Shown here in pieces: positions 1 through 6,689 of a stretch of DNA of 35,905 nt. Source of the stretch: CAJBLF01 sp964560855 (GTDB taxonomy: Bacteria > Patescibacteriota > Gracilibacteria > Absconditabacterales > Absconditicoccaceae); contig CAZLLU010000005.1 of the NCBI GenBank assembly GCA_964560855.1, positions 1-35,905 of the forward strand, read 5' to 3'. The notes beneath the pieces are model-generated. The model had not been told where the DNA came from. It saw only the letters and a program-made list of their open reading frames with translations, and searched no databases. The translations under genes and the position numbers were made by a program. Position 1 is the stretch's first letter. Every line of letters begins with the position of its first letter.

Positions 1-46
1 GTAACAAGGCATCCTTACCGGAAGGTGAGGATAGACCACCATTCTA
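1..46 (+). rRNA. rrs: 3' end of 16S rRNA (partial)
   Basis: The first bases match the universally conserved end of small-subunit rRNA: GTAACAAGG, followed by helix 45, a 9-bp stem with a GGAA tetraloop (the KsgA dimethylation site). After the helix comes AGACCACCATTCT where most bacteria have GGATCACCTCCTT. The CCTCC anti-Shine-Dalgarno core is therefore replaced by CCATT. The mature 3' end cannot be fixed from sequence alone. No 23S or 5S gene follows in 35 kb, so the rRNA genes are probably unlinked. Confidence 0.93.
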
Positions 47-107
47 ACCTATAATAAACTTAATACCTACCCGACCATGTCTTTATCTCTTTTTGATACT
101 ATTGAAT

Positions 108-132
108 AACCGTTCTTACGAGCGGTTTTTCT
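108..132 (+). terminator. Terminator after 16S rRNA
   Basis: An 8-bp stem (AACCGTTC pairing with GAGCGGTT, one G-U pair) with loop TTAC is followed by a T-rich run. It ends the rRNA transcript about 60 bases after the 16S end, supporting a 16S gene transcribed apart from 23S. Confidence 0.75.
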
Positions 133-261
133 TTTTGCTGAAAAACTCTTGCAATATTTTTTTTGAACACTATCTTGGTGGAGGTTCTTCAAAAAAATGC
201 AATCCCCTATTTACAGGTGGATTTTTTTTAAAATGATTTTATTTTCTAATCATATATCCCT

Positions 262-450
262 ATGTATGATGCATTGAAAATGCAGGAGGAGACTAAGTGT
301 TTTGAAACCTATTTACTCATTCAGAGTCGTATCAAGGATGAATGCGGTGATTCTCTAAAAAATGTCTTATTACAAAAACTTGACCAGAAATATCTGGCTG
401 GTGCTAAAGCGTATGAACTTATGGAAGTTCTAACTATGATGCATCATTAG
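262..450 (+). CDS. Small hypothetical protein, 62 aa
   Basis: A short frame starting ATG TAT GAT and ending in TAG, with two ordinary Gly codons and no TGA. The product looks soluble and helical, with alternating charged and leucine residues, and has no signal peptide or recognisable motif. It follows the 16S terminator and converges on the PrsW-like gene, whose stop codon overlaps its own by three bases. I do not recognise a family. The length is modest for an AT-rich region, so a chance frame is possible. Confidence 0.45.
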   Translation: MYDALKMQEETKCFETYLLIQSRIKDECGDSLKNVLLQKLDQKYLAGAKAYELMEVLTMMHH

Positions 451-1310
451 TGAGTTTGATCTTGTTCTTTGTAGATGATATCTGACTTGAATGTGAGATA
501 GGTCATCAGGAAAAATGCAAGGATGATGATCGGTATTGTCACATAACTCATGCTGTATTGTAGACTGATATTGTAGATGCTATGAAGTCATAATCACGAT
601 ATGATACCTAGGATCACTGGTATAATGATACTATTGCTCCTCTTTTTGCTTTTGATCATGATGAAGGCAATCAGCGCTGTCGATACGATATGGATTAATG
701 TACTGACCAATCCTCTTCCGATGATGAGACTGACAATATTGATGTTTTCACTGCTGATCATAGCGTTCACGACATAGAGTATATTTTCTACAGCTCCGAA
801 GCCTAATCCCACTAGTATACAGAAGAAGATCAAATTGCTTTCATTCGGTTCTTTGCTCGCTAGAAATAGATTATTTCCTGCTGAATATTTCATATATTCC
901 TCTGCATATGCAGAGATGATATAATAAAGTAGCAGGACGTTGATTCCTGTGATGAATCCTCCGTAAGCAAGGGCTACGAAAAAGAGGGATCAGATAAGAA
1001 GTATTTGTACTATCCTTTTATATCGATTTTTGAAAAATATTGTCATGATAGCTACGAAGAGCGTGCAATATCCTACAAACATGAGCAGCGATTTGGTATT
1101 TATAATGTTCGTTAGCGAGAGGTTTTCTTGTCAGAAGACACCAAGCAAATATTTGTATGCGAAGAGTGATCATACGATGATGATGCCTAGACCAAACACT
1201 TTCAATGTCATTCAGATTTGAATTTTCTTTTGCGAAAAAATTGTATTTATGATCCGGATTCGTACATATACCAGTAGAATACTTGTAATGATTGGTCGGA
1301 TTAATTTCAC
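447..1310 (-). CDS. PrsW-like intramembrane metalloprotease
   Basis: A polytopic membrane protein of about 287 residues, read through several TGA glycine codons. It shows the ordered motifs of the PrsW/CPBP-type integral membrane proteases: AEEYMK (EExxK) in one helix, FGAVEN in the next, a helix with H and T (LIHIVST), and a C-terminal HSIYN. In PrsW relatives these Glu and His residues form the metal site that cleaves membrane-anchored regulators such as anti-sigma factors. The GTG start is 10 bases after the stop of the upstream DUF2103-like gene, so the two are probably cotranscribed; an ATG at 1211 is an alternative start. The family call rests on motif order. The natural substrate is unknown. 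Confidence 0.72.
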
Positions 1311-1320
1311 GATGAAACGA

Positions 1321-1602
1321 CTAAACGATAAAACGGTTAAGCGATCCTATGACTTCTTCTGTATCTTGTTCATTACAGACGATAAAAAGCTCTTGAGCAG
1401 TAGCTCATTTACTCATGATACATTTGATTCCACTTGGTGTAGGATACGATACTTTGAAGCGGATTTCGGATGATCATTTCTGTTGTCTAGAAATCCTTCC
1501 AGGGATTATTCTACTAATTAGTGGATGTTTTTCAATCTCTGCAATCAGTTTGTGAAATTCTGGCAGGATATGGTGTTCAGTTTTGGTTTTGAGGAATTTC
1601 AC
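1321..1602 (-). CDS. DUF2103-like small protein
   Basis: A 93-residue soluble protein using TGA for glycine at two positions (QKGSS, SKGAT). An N-terminal EHHILPEF segment, a central PGRISR and a C-terminal QELFIVC stretch resemble DUF2103 proteins, which are annotated as predicted metal-binding. The match is from memory of motif order and is moderate. The start is GTG, inside or just after a tract of ATAAAATG-type repeats. No ATG exists upstream in frame near it. It lies directly before the PrsW-like gene on the same strand. Confidence 0.5.
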
Positions 1603-1745
1603 GATAAAATGATAAAATGATAAATGATAAATGATAAATGATATATTTGATTTAAAGCTTAAAGTTAAAAGCTTAAAGTTAAAAGTTAAAAGCTTAAAGT
1701 TAAAAGCTTAAAGCTCAAAGTTAAAAGTTCAAAGGTAAAAGCTGT
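1601..1745. repeat. AT-rich short tandem repeats upstream of prmC
   Basis: Two simple-repeat tracts adjoin: about 40 bases of GATAAAATG/ATAAATG units, then roughly 90 bases built from AAAGCTT and AAAGTTAAAAG units. The second type recurs at 3421-3465, 9938-9970 and 10810-10858. The first recurs at 26770-26812. No promoter or gene is evident inside. Confidence 0.8.
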
Positions 1746-1800
1746 AATATGGTTAATCAATATTTTTATTCTCTCTGATTTTTATTCTTATTATATATAC

Positions 1801-2730
1801 ATGAAATTATCTGAATTATTATGACGTGAGGACTTGAAAGAGAAGTTTGTGCTCCAAAAATTTCTTTGCGAATTTCTTTCTTGTACGAGAGAACAATTGT
1901 GGACTGATATGGATAAGGAGCTTTCTGACGAGATTATACAAAAAACCTTTACCGCTTACAAGTCTTATGTTGAGGATAAAAGACCTTTGGAATATATTCT
2001 TGGCCATGTCGATTTTTTTGGCAGGGAGTTTTTCGTAAATGAGGCGACGTTGATTCCTAGACCTGAAACGGAATATATGATAAATTCGGTTACCGAATTT
2101 ATCAATGAAAAATGAAAAATGAAAAATGAAAAATGAAGGAAAAGCTTGTTGTTGGATATAGGAACGGGGTGTGGAGTGTTGGGAATCTCAGTTTTGTTGC
2201 AGAATCCAGAATATTTTTCTGATGCGATTCTTTCTGATTATTTTGAAAATGCTTTGGAGATAGCAAAGAAGAATTTTGAAACGTACAGAGAAGAAATCCT
2301 TGCTGTGAATCGTAATCTGAAAGTCGATATTTTGCAATCAGATCTTCTTAAATTTATTGAAAATTGACTTGTCCTCGAAGGAGGGAAATCGAAAATTGAA
2401 AATTGAAATGTCGTTCTTGTGGCTAATTTACCGTATATACCTGAGGAGACGTTTGAAGTAAATGTTGCGGACAATGTCAAAAAGTTTGAGCCTAAACCTG
2501 CTTTCGTAGGCGGTGATGATGGATTGGATTATTATAGGAAGATGTTTGAACAGATATTTTCCTTAATTGAAAATTGAAAATTGAAAATTGAAAATTGATT
2601 TGTAATGTTTTTGGAGATGATGACATGGCAGGTTGATGTTTTACGCCAGAAATTCGGTTATGCGTTTGAGTTTGAAGAGGTGAAAACCTTCCATTTCAAT
2701 ATCAGGATAGTAAAAGCTCGACTGAAATAG
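1801..2730 (+). CDS. prmC: Release factor glutamine methyltransferase PrmC/HemK
   Basis: A 309-residue protein that methylates the glutamine of the GGQ motif of peptide-chain release factors, using S-adenosylmethionine. The N-terminal helical domain includes RRP-like KRPLEYILGH and IPRPETE. The SAM-binding motif LDIGTGCG follows, then the catalytic loop as NLPY (NPPY in most relatives) and GGDDGLDYYR near the C-terminus. TGA is glycine throughout. Three loops contain simple-repeat insertions read in frame, around 2101-2140, 2358-2408 and 2566-2600, giving peptides such as IENGKLKIENG. Species with this code generally lack RF2, so RF1 would be the expected substrate (inference). No Shine-Dalgarno motif precedes the ATG. 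Confidence 0.9.
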
Positions 2731-3420
2731 CTATCCAAATATTTTCTTAATTCTCGCTATCGCTTTGGGCATATTTCTCATACCTTGACCGACAGGATAG
2801 ACTTTATGCTGTGACGATGGAGAGATTGAACGATTGAAAGATGGAATATTCGAAGGTTTGGAATGTATGCTAAGAAGTTTATACTCTTTTTCCTTATACT
2901 CAGAAACTTTGATAGATTTGCCTAGCAGGATTGGATTTTCGTGATTTTCGAATGTAATGATGTGTTTTGGTTGTAAGATTGTTATTTTTTTAAGCGTATA
3001 TGCTAGGTAGTCTTTGAAGATATTATCTTTAAACGGTCTTGTGTTTGCTTGGATATACTTTGGCTAGGTTGGTAATATAAATCTTCTTTTTCGTGATATG
3101 GAGGTAAAGCGTTTCGGCGAATTTTTCTGTTCGGTCGTCTGCTTTCATGAGTTGGATCTGATCAAAGAAATTTTTATCCAAGAGGTTTGCTTCGTAAAAA
3201 ATCTTCCGAACGTTTTTGGTTCCTAGTCGAGGAGCACGAATTCATTTCCATCATTTTACTTCTGACACATTTTTTCCTGTTGGATTCATGAATACGAAAC
3301 AGATGTCAGGATTTTTTGTACATCCTTCTCCGTGAACGGCAAAAAGGAATGTTTCTCTATACTGTTTCTGAGGTTTTCTCTCGTGTTTGTAGAGATGGTT
3401 GAGCTGAAGAGATATGTGTT
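2731..3420 (-). pseudogene. Broken uracil-DNA-glycosylase-like gene
   Basis: Conceptual translation gives a UDG-superfamily-like protein: an N-terminal part with FVFMNPTGKN and RAPRLGTKNV, then YITNLAK, and a C-terminal part with LKKITILQPKHIITFENH. The halves are in different frames. The first reaches TAA near 3017; the second continues in the +1 frame to a TAG immediately beside the prmC stop. The best junction is near 3055-3062 (AAAG). The N-terminal frame has no ATG, GTG or TTG between the upstream TAA and the conserved region; that stretch is filled by AAAGTTG-type repeats. Loss of start plus a frameshift suggests a pseudogene, though a sequencing error could explain the frameshift alone. 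Confidence 0.62.
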
Positions 3421-3468
3421 GAAAGTTGAAAGCTGAAAGTTGAAAGTTTGAAGTTGAAAGCTGTTTTT
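3421..3468. repeat. AAAGTTGAAAGCTG tandem repeats
   Basis: About five imperfect copies of a 7-base purine-rich unit (AAAGTTG / AAAGCTG). They occupy the place where the start of the UDG-like gene would be expected. Confidence 0.7.
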
Positions 3469-3483
3469 ATTGTTTAGTATGTT

Positions 3484-3771
3484 TTATATTCATAGTTTTC
3501 TGGTGAAGTAGTCTTCCTTGTTTTCAAATTGCACTTTGATCATCACGTTTCTTCCTAATACTTCGCTTATTTTTTCTTCGATATATTTCATATTATCCAT
3601 GTTACTGAAAACGAGCTGAGCGACTTTGCTGATAGTGATGAATTCTATCGTATCGCCAGTTATCCTGTTGATAATCAATTTATCTCTTAGGGAATTTTTT
3701 ATTGAAAGTTTTTCTATTTTATCGATGAGTTGGTTGAGGATATCATCAAAGCTTATTTCATTCTCTGTCAT
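3484..3771 (-). CDS. Probable detached C-terminal domain of DnaX
   Basis: A 95-residue protein with its own ATG, ending Arg-Lys-Leu-Gly(TGA)-Ile-TAA. The sequence LIINRITGDTIEF, followed by a helix with VAQLVFSN and a final GRNVMIKVQFE, resembles the third domain of DNA polymerase III gamma/tau, which mediates oligomerisation and contacts clamp-loader partners. It lies 110 bases downstream of the ATPase part of dnaX on the same strand, in the -1 frame relative to it. The identification rests on position and pattern and is moderate. It may be translated independently, or be a remnant of a once-continuous gene. Confidence 0.55.
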
Positions 3772-3816
3772 TATTTTATCTTCCGGTATATAAATTTCTA
3801 TAGCAATTATTTCTTT

Positions 3817-3834
3817 ATACCGCTAAAGCGGTAT
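3817..3834. repeat. Palindrome ATACCGC-TAAA-GCGGTAT
   Basis: A perfect 7-bp inverted repeat with a four-base loop sits between the two dnaX pieces. A close relative, ATTCCGCT-GA-AGCGGAAT, lies at 6626-6643 beyond the helicase gene, suggesting a small family of palindromic insertions. There is no T-run on the side expected for a dnaX terminator. Confidence 0.7.
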
Positions 3835-3881
3835 GGAATCGATGTCATAAAAAAAACAAATCTTTTTCGCTTCTCGCGGAT

Positions 3882-4892
3882 TTATTTTTTTATTGCATCT
3901 CTTTCCAAATGCTTATGTAGTGCAACTTTGTAGACGATCGTAGGGTAGGGATAATGTCTGATATTTCCAATGATATCCGTGAATGCTTCAGATATTTTGG
4001 TAGAAAAATCTATATCTTCCATGAAGATTTGATCGATATACATAAGTGTCTGTTTAGCAAAACTATGGAGATCTATCCCTTGGTCGTGGATTTCATCTAC
4101 TCTTTCAAAGATGGCTTTCGCTTCGCCGGCTTTTATCAGTTCAAGAAAATCCTTGATCAATACTTCCGATGCGACACCGAGGAATTTCGTGATATGTTCC
4201 TCATCAATATCTCCCAATACACTGACTTGATCGATATATTTCACTGCATCACGTACACATCCTTCAGATATTTTGGCAATTAGCTCTATCGCTGCGTCTG
4301 TTGATGTTAATTGTTCTTGTTCAACTATGCTTTTTAGATGTTTCCCTATTTCTTTCTTATCAACTTTTTTGAAATTGAATACTTGGCAACGAGAAATAAT
4401 CGTTTCTGGAACTTTTTGTAATTCTGTCGTCGCAAGAATAAAACAGACATTGTCTCTTGGTTCTTCTATTGTTTTTAAGAGTGCATTGAACGCTCCCTTA
4501 CTCAACATGTGGACCTCATCTATGACGTAGATTTTTTTCTTGAGCTGTGCTGGCGGATATGCTGCCTTGTCGAGGATCTCTTCTCTGATATTATCGACGC
4601 CAGTATGTGAAGCGGCATCTATTTCGACATAATCCAAGGATTTTTCTTCGTTGATGATTCTGCAGTTGTCGCATTCGTTGCATGGATTCCCGTCTTTGAG
4701 ATTGAGACAGTTCAGTGCTTTCGCCAATATTCTGGCTGCAGTTGTTTTCCCCGTTCCTCTTGGTCCGAATAAGAGATAATTATGATGTACTTGTTTATGA
4801 GTACTCATCTGTGCTTTTAATATTTCCGTAATATGTGTCTGTCCGATGATAGTGTCGAACGTTTGTGGACGGTATTTGTTAGCAAGAGACAT
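3882..4892 (-). CDS. dnaX: DNA polymerase III gamma subunit (DnaX ATPase part)
   Basis: A 336-residue clamp-loader ATPase that helps place the sliding clamp on DNA. Visible motifs are the P-loop GPRGTGKT at residues 43-50, a four-cysteine zinc site just after it (NCLN...CNECDNC), Walker B VIDEVH, sensor 1 ATTE, the SRC arginine-finger motif and the sensor 2 RDA. It ends soon after the ATPase and lid domains, at GCA ATA AAA AAA TAA. The A7 run directly before the stop resembles the slippage sites that yield two DnaX products elsewhere. A -1 slip would give 20 extra residues, then a TAG within the following palindrome. No TGA codons occur in it. Confidence 0.95.
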   Translation of the reverse strand: MSLANKYRPQTFDTIIGQTHITEILKAQMSTHKQVHHNYLLFGPRGTGKTTAARILAKALNCLNLKDGNPCNECDNCRIINEEKSLDYVEIDAASHTGVDNIREEILDKAAYPPAQLKKKIYVIDEVHMLSKGAFNALLKTIEEPRDNVCFILATTELQKVPETIISRCQVFNFKKVDKKEIGKHLKSIVEQEQLTSTDAAIELIAKISEGCVRDAVKYIDQVSVLGDIDEEHITKFLGVASEVLIKDFLELIKAGEAKAIFERVDEIHDQGIDLHSFAKQTLMYIDQIFMEDIDFSTKISEAFTDIIGNIRHYPYPTIVYKVALHKHLERDAIKK

Positions 4893-5010
4893 AAAAATTT
4901 AATGAAAAATTAAAAATGAAAAATGAATAATGTTGGTGTTGTCTTAGTATGGATTATTGTAGAATTACGATAGTTTGTAGGTAACCAATTCTTTCGTTTT
5001 TCACTGTTTT
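4893..5010. repeat. AT-rich repeat element, left half
   Basis: Upstream of dnaX lies a tract of AATGAAAAATTAAAAATG followed by GTTGG and a TTACGATAGTTT segment. The same order recurs at 22886-23047 and 26180-26314, where a matching inverted right end (CATTATTCATCATTAATTA) is also present. Here the right end is not seen, so this is a partial copy. Confidence 0.5.
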
Positions 5011-5066
5011 TTGGTTGTAGTTATTTGGTGTATTTTTTCAATGAAAAACCTTTATTTGTCTCCATA

Positions 5067-5094
5067 TTGACTTTTGTGTGAACTTCTTTATAGT
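5067..5094 (+). promoter_or_regulatory. Promoter of the tandem-repeat protein
   Basis: TTGACT, a 16-base spacer and TATAGT. Transcription would start about 46 bases before the ATG at 5147. Confidence 0.6.
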
Positions 5095-5146
5095 ATTTTT
5101 CTAAATATAAAAAAATATTAACAAATAAAAAAAAGAGAAGTATGTT

Positions 5147-6358
5147 ATGGAAACAAAAAAATTAGTGATTCTATTCTTGAGTGAATCCACCCAAGAAAAT
5201 TTTGATTTGATTAAAGAAAATCGTTTAGCATTGTCGTTGATATGTGAAAATAAAAGCACATCGATATTGCTTGAATTTACCAAAACATTTGAAGATTGGT
5301 TGGTCATTTACAACAATTCTGATGGTAAAATCAGAAAATTTACTCTTAAACAAATGAGTAAATTCAAAAAATCATTTAAAGAATGGAAAAACATCTGTAA
5401 TCATTCTAATGGTGAGATTAAATATCTTGCTCTTCAAAAAATGGTTAAAATAGCGAAAACATTTGAAGAGTGGCGAGACGTTTGTAATAATTCTATTGGT
5501 GAAACCAAAGCTTTTGCTCTTCAAAAGATGAGCGAATTAGCAGAATTATTTGATGAGTGGAAATTCATCTGTAATAATTCTAGCCTCGGTGAAACAAAAA
5601 CTCTTGCTATTCAAAAAATGAAAAAACTAGCAAAAACATTTAAAGAATGGCAGGACATCCATAATGATTCTGACAATGACACCCAACTTCTTGCTCTTCA
5701 AAAGATGAGCGAATTAGCAGAATTATTTGATGAGTGGAGGTTTATTTGGGATCATTCTTTCGGTGAAATAGAGATTCTTGCTCTTCAAAAGATGCTTACA
5801 TTGGCAAAAACATTTGAAGAATGTGAGTTTGTTTGGTATAATTCTCGTGGTGAAATACAAACTCTTGCTCTTCAAAAGATGCTTACATTGGCAAAAATAT
5901 TTGAAGAATGTAAGCTTGTTTGGAGTAATTCTCGCGGAAAAATCCAAGATCTTACTTATCAAAAGATGAGAAAATTCATCAAACCATTTGAAGAGTGGGT
6001 GGATATCTGGAATCATTCTTACGGTGAACTTAAAAATTTTGCTTATCAAAAGATGAGTGAATTCACTAAACCATTTGAAGAGTGGGTAAAAATCTGTAAT
6101 AATTCTCGCGGAAAAATCCAAGATCTTGCTTATCAAAAGATGAGCGAATTCACCAAACCATTTGAAGAGTGGCTGGCCATTTACAATAATTCTGATGGTA
6201 AAATCAAAGATCTTGCTTATCAAAAGATGAGTGAATTTACAAAGTCATTTGAAGAGTGGCGTGTTATTTATGATAATCCTGATGGTGAGATTAAACATCT
6301 TGCTCTTCAAAAGATGCAAGAACTAGCAAAACTATTTGAAGAATATAAGTTTGTTTAG
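5147..6358 (+). CDS. Tandem 29-residue helical repeat protein, truncated by TAG
   Basis: After about 40 N-terminal residues, this 403-residue protein is built of 29-residue repeats with the pattern S-E-x-A-K-x-F-E-E-W-x-x-I-x-N-N-S-x-G-E-I-x-x-L-A-x-Q-K-M. About twelve and a half copies precede the stop. Each unit looks like a helix pair of the general HEAT/TPR solenoid type, usually a protein-binding scaffold, but I do not recognise the family. No signal peptide is visible. Neighbouring repeats are almost identical in DNA, indicating recent duplication or gene conversion. The TAG at 6356-6358 stands where other units have TGG (GTT TGG AGT AAT TCT becomes GTT TAG AGT AAT TCT), and the frame stays open afterwards to TAA at 6512-6514. 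Confidence 0.82.
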   Translation: METKKLVILFLSESTQENFDLIKENRLALSLICENKSTSILLEFTKTFEDWLVIYNNSDGKIRKFTLKQMSKFKKSFKEWKNICNHSNGEIKYLALQKMVKIAKTFEEWRDVCNNSIGETKAFALQKMSELAELFDEWKFICNNSSLGETKTLAIQKMKKLAKTFKEWQDIHNDSDNDTQLLALQKMSELAELFDEWRFIWDHSFGEIEILALQKMLTLAKTFEECEFVWYNSRGEIQTLALQKMLTLAKIFEECKLVWSNSRGKIQDLTYQKMRKFIKPFEEWVDIWNHSYGELKNFAYQKMSEFTKPFEEWVKICNNSRGKIQDLAYQKMSEFTKPFEEWLAIYNNSDGKIKDLAYQKMSEFTKSFEEWRVIYDNPDGEIKHLALQKMQELAKLFEEYKFV

Positions 6359-6514
6359 AGTAATTCTGTCGGTAAAGCAAAAGCTCATATTCTTAAAAAA
6401 ATGTTTGAATTGGCAAAACTATTTGAAGAATGGGAGTTTCTTTGGATTCATTCTGACGGTGAATCTCAAGATATTGCTTTTAAAAAAATGATTAAGTTGA
6501 TTAAAAATAATTAA
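6359..6514 (+). pseudogene. Last repeats of the tandem-repeat gene, cut off by TAG
   Basis: This in-frame continuation encodes about one and a half further repeat units (SNSVGKAK..., then FELAKLFEEWEFLW...) and a short IKLIKNN tail before TAA. It has no start of its own that would capture a full unit. It would be expressed only by readthrough of the TAG, or in strains without the mutation. Confidence 0.7.
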
Positions 6515-6523
6515 GTATTGGAA

Positions 6524-6551
6524 GAGGTAGTTTTTACTACTTCTTTTTTTT
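6524..6551 (+). terminator. Terminator of the tandem-repeat gene
   Basis: Stem GAGGTAGT / ACTACTTC with loop TTTT, followed by eight T. It lies ten bases after the TAA at 6514, not after the premature TAG, consistent with the longer frame being ancestral. Confidence 0.8.
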
Positions 6552-6562
6552 ATTAAAAAAAA

Positions 6563-6590
6563 CTCCGCTGATGAGCAGAGCCTTTTTTTG
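6563..6590. terminator. Bidirectional terminator
   Basis: CTCCGCT-GATG-AGCAGAG hairpin with one mismatch, flanked by an A-run on the left and a T-run on the right. It can end transcription arriving from either side, and separates the repeat-protein gene from the convergent helicase gene. Confidence 0.6.
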
Positions 6591-6610
6591 TGTTGTTATC
6601 ACATAAGAAT

Positions 6611-6643
6611 TTTCAAAAAATTCTTATTCCGCTGAAGCGGAAT
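6611..6643 (-). terminator. Palindromes and T-run after the helicase gene
   Basis: Read on the minus strand, ATTCCGCT-TC-AGCGGAAT is followed by AAGAATTTTTTG. Next to it lies a second hairpin (AAGAATTTT / AAAATTCTT). This is the likely end of the helicase transcript and shares its core with the palindrome at 3817. Confidence 0.55.
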
Positions 6644-6689
6644 AAAAACGACGACAAATTATCGCTTTGCGAAATTTGCACGTCTTATT

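Noticed and set aside
5723..6223. Open frame of 166 codons on the minus strand opposite the tandem repeats
   Set aside because: A repeating mirror image of the 29-residue repeat gene. Tandem repeats open the opposite strand by periodicity.
5147..6514. CRISPR-like regular repeats
   Set aside because: The 87-base units are contiguous and coding, without unique spacers. The other short repeats in the window are simple-sequence tracts; no CRISPR array is present.
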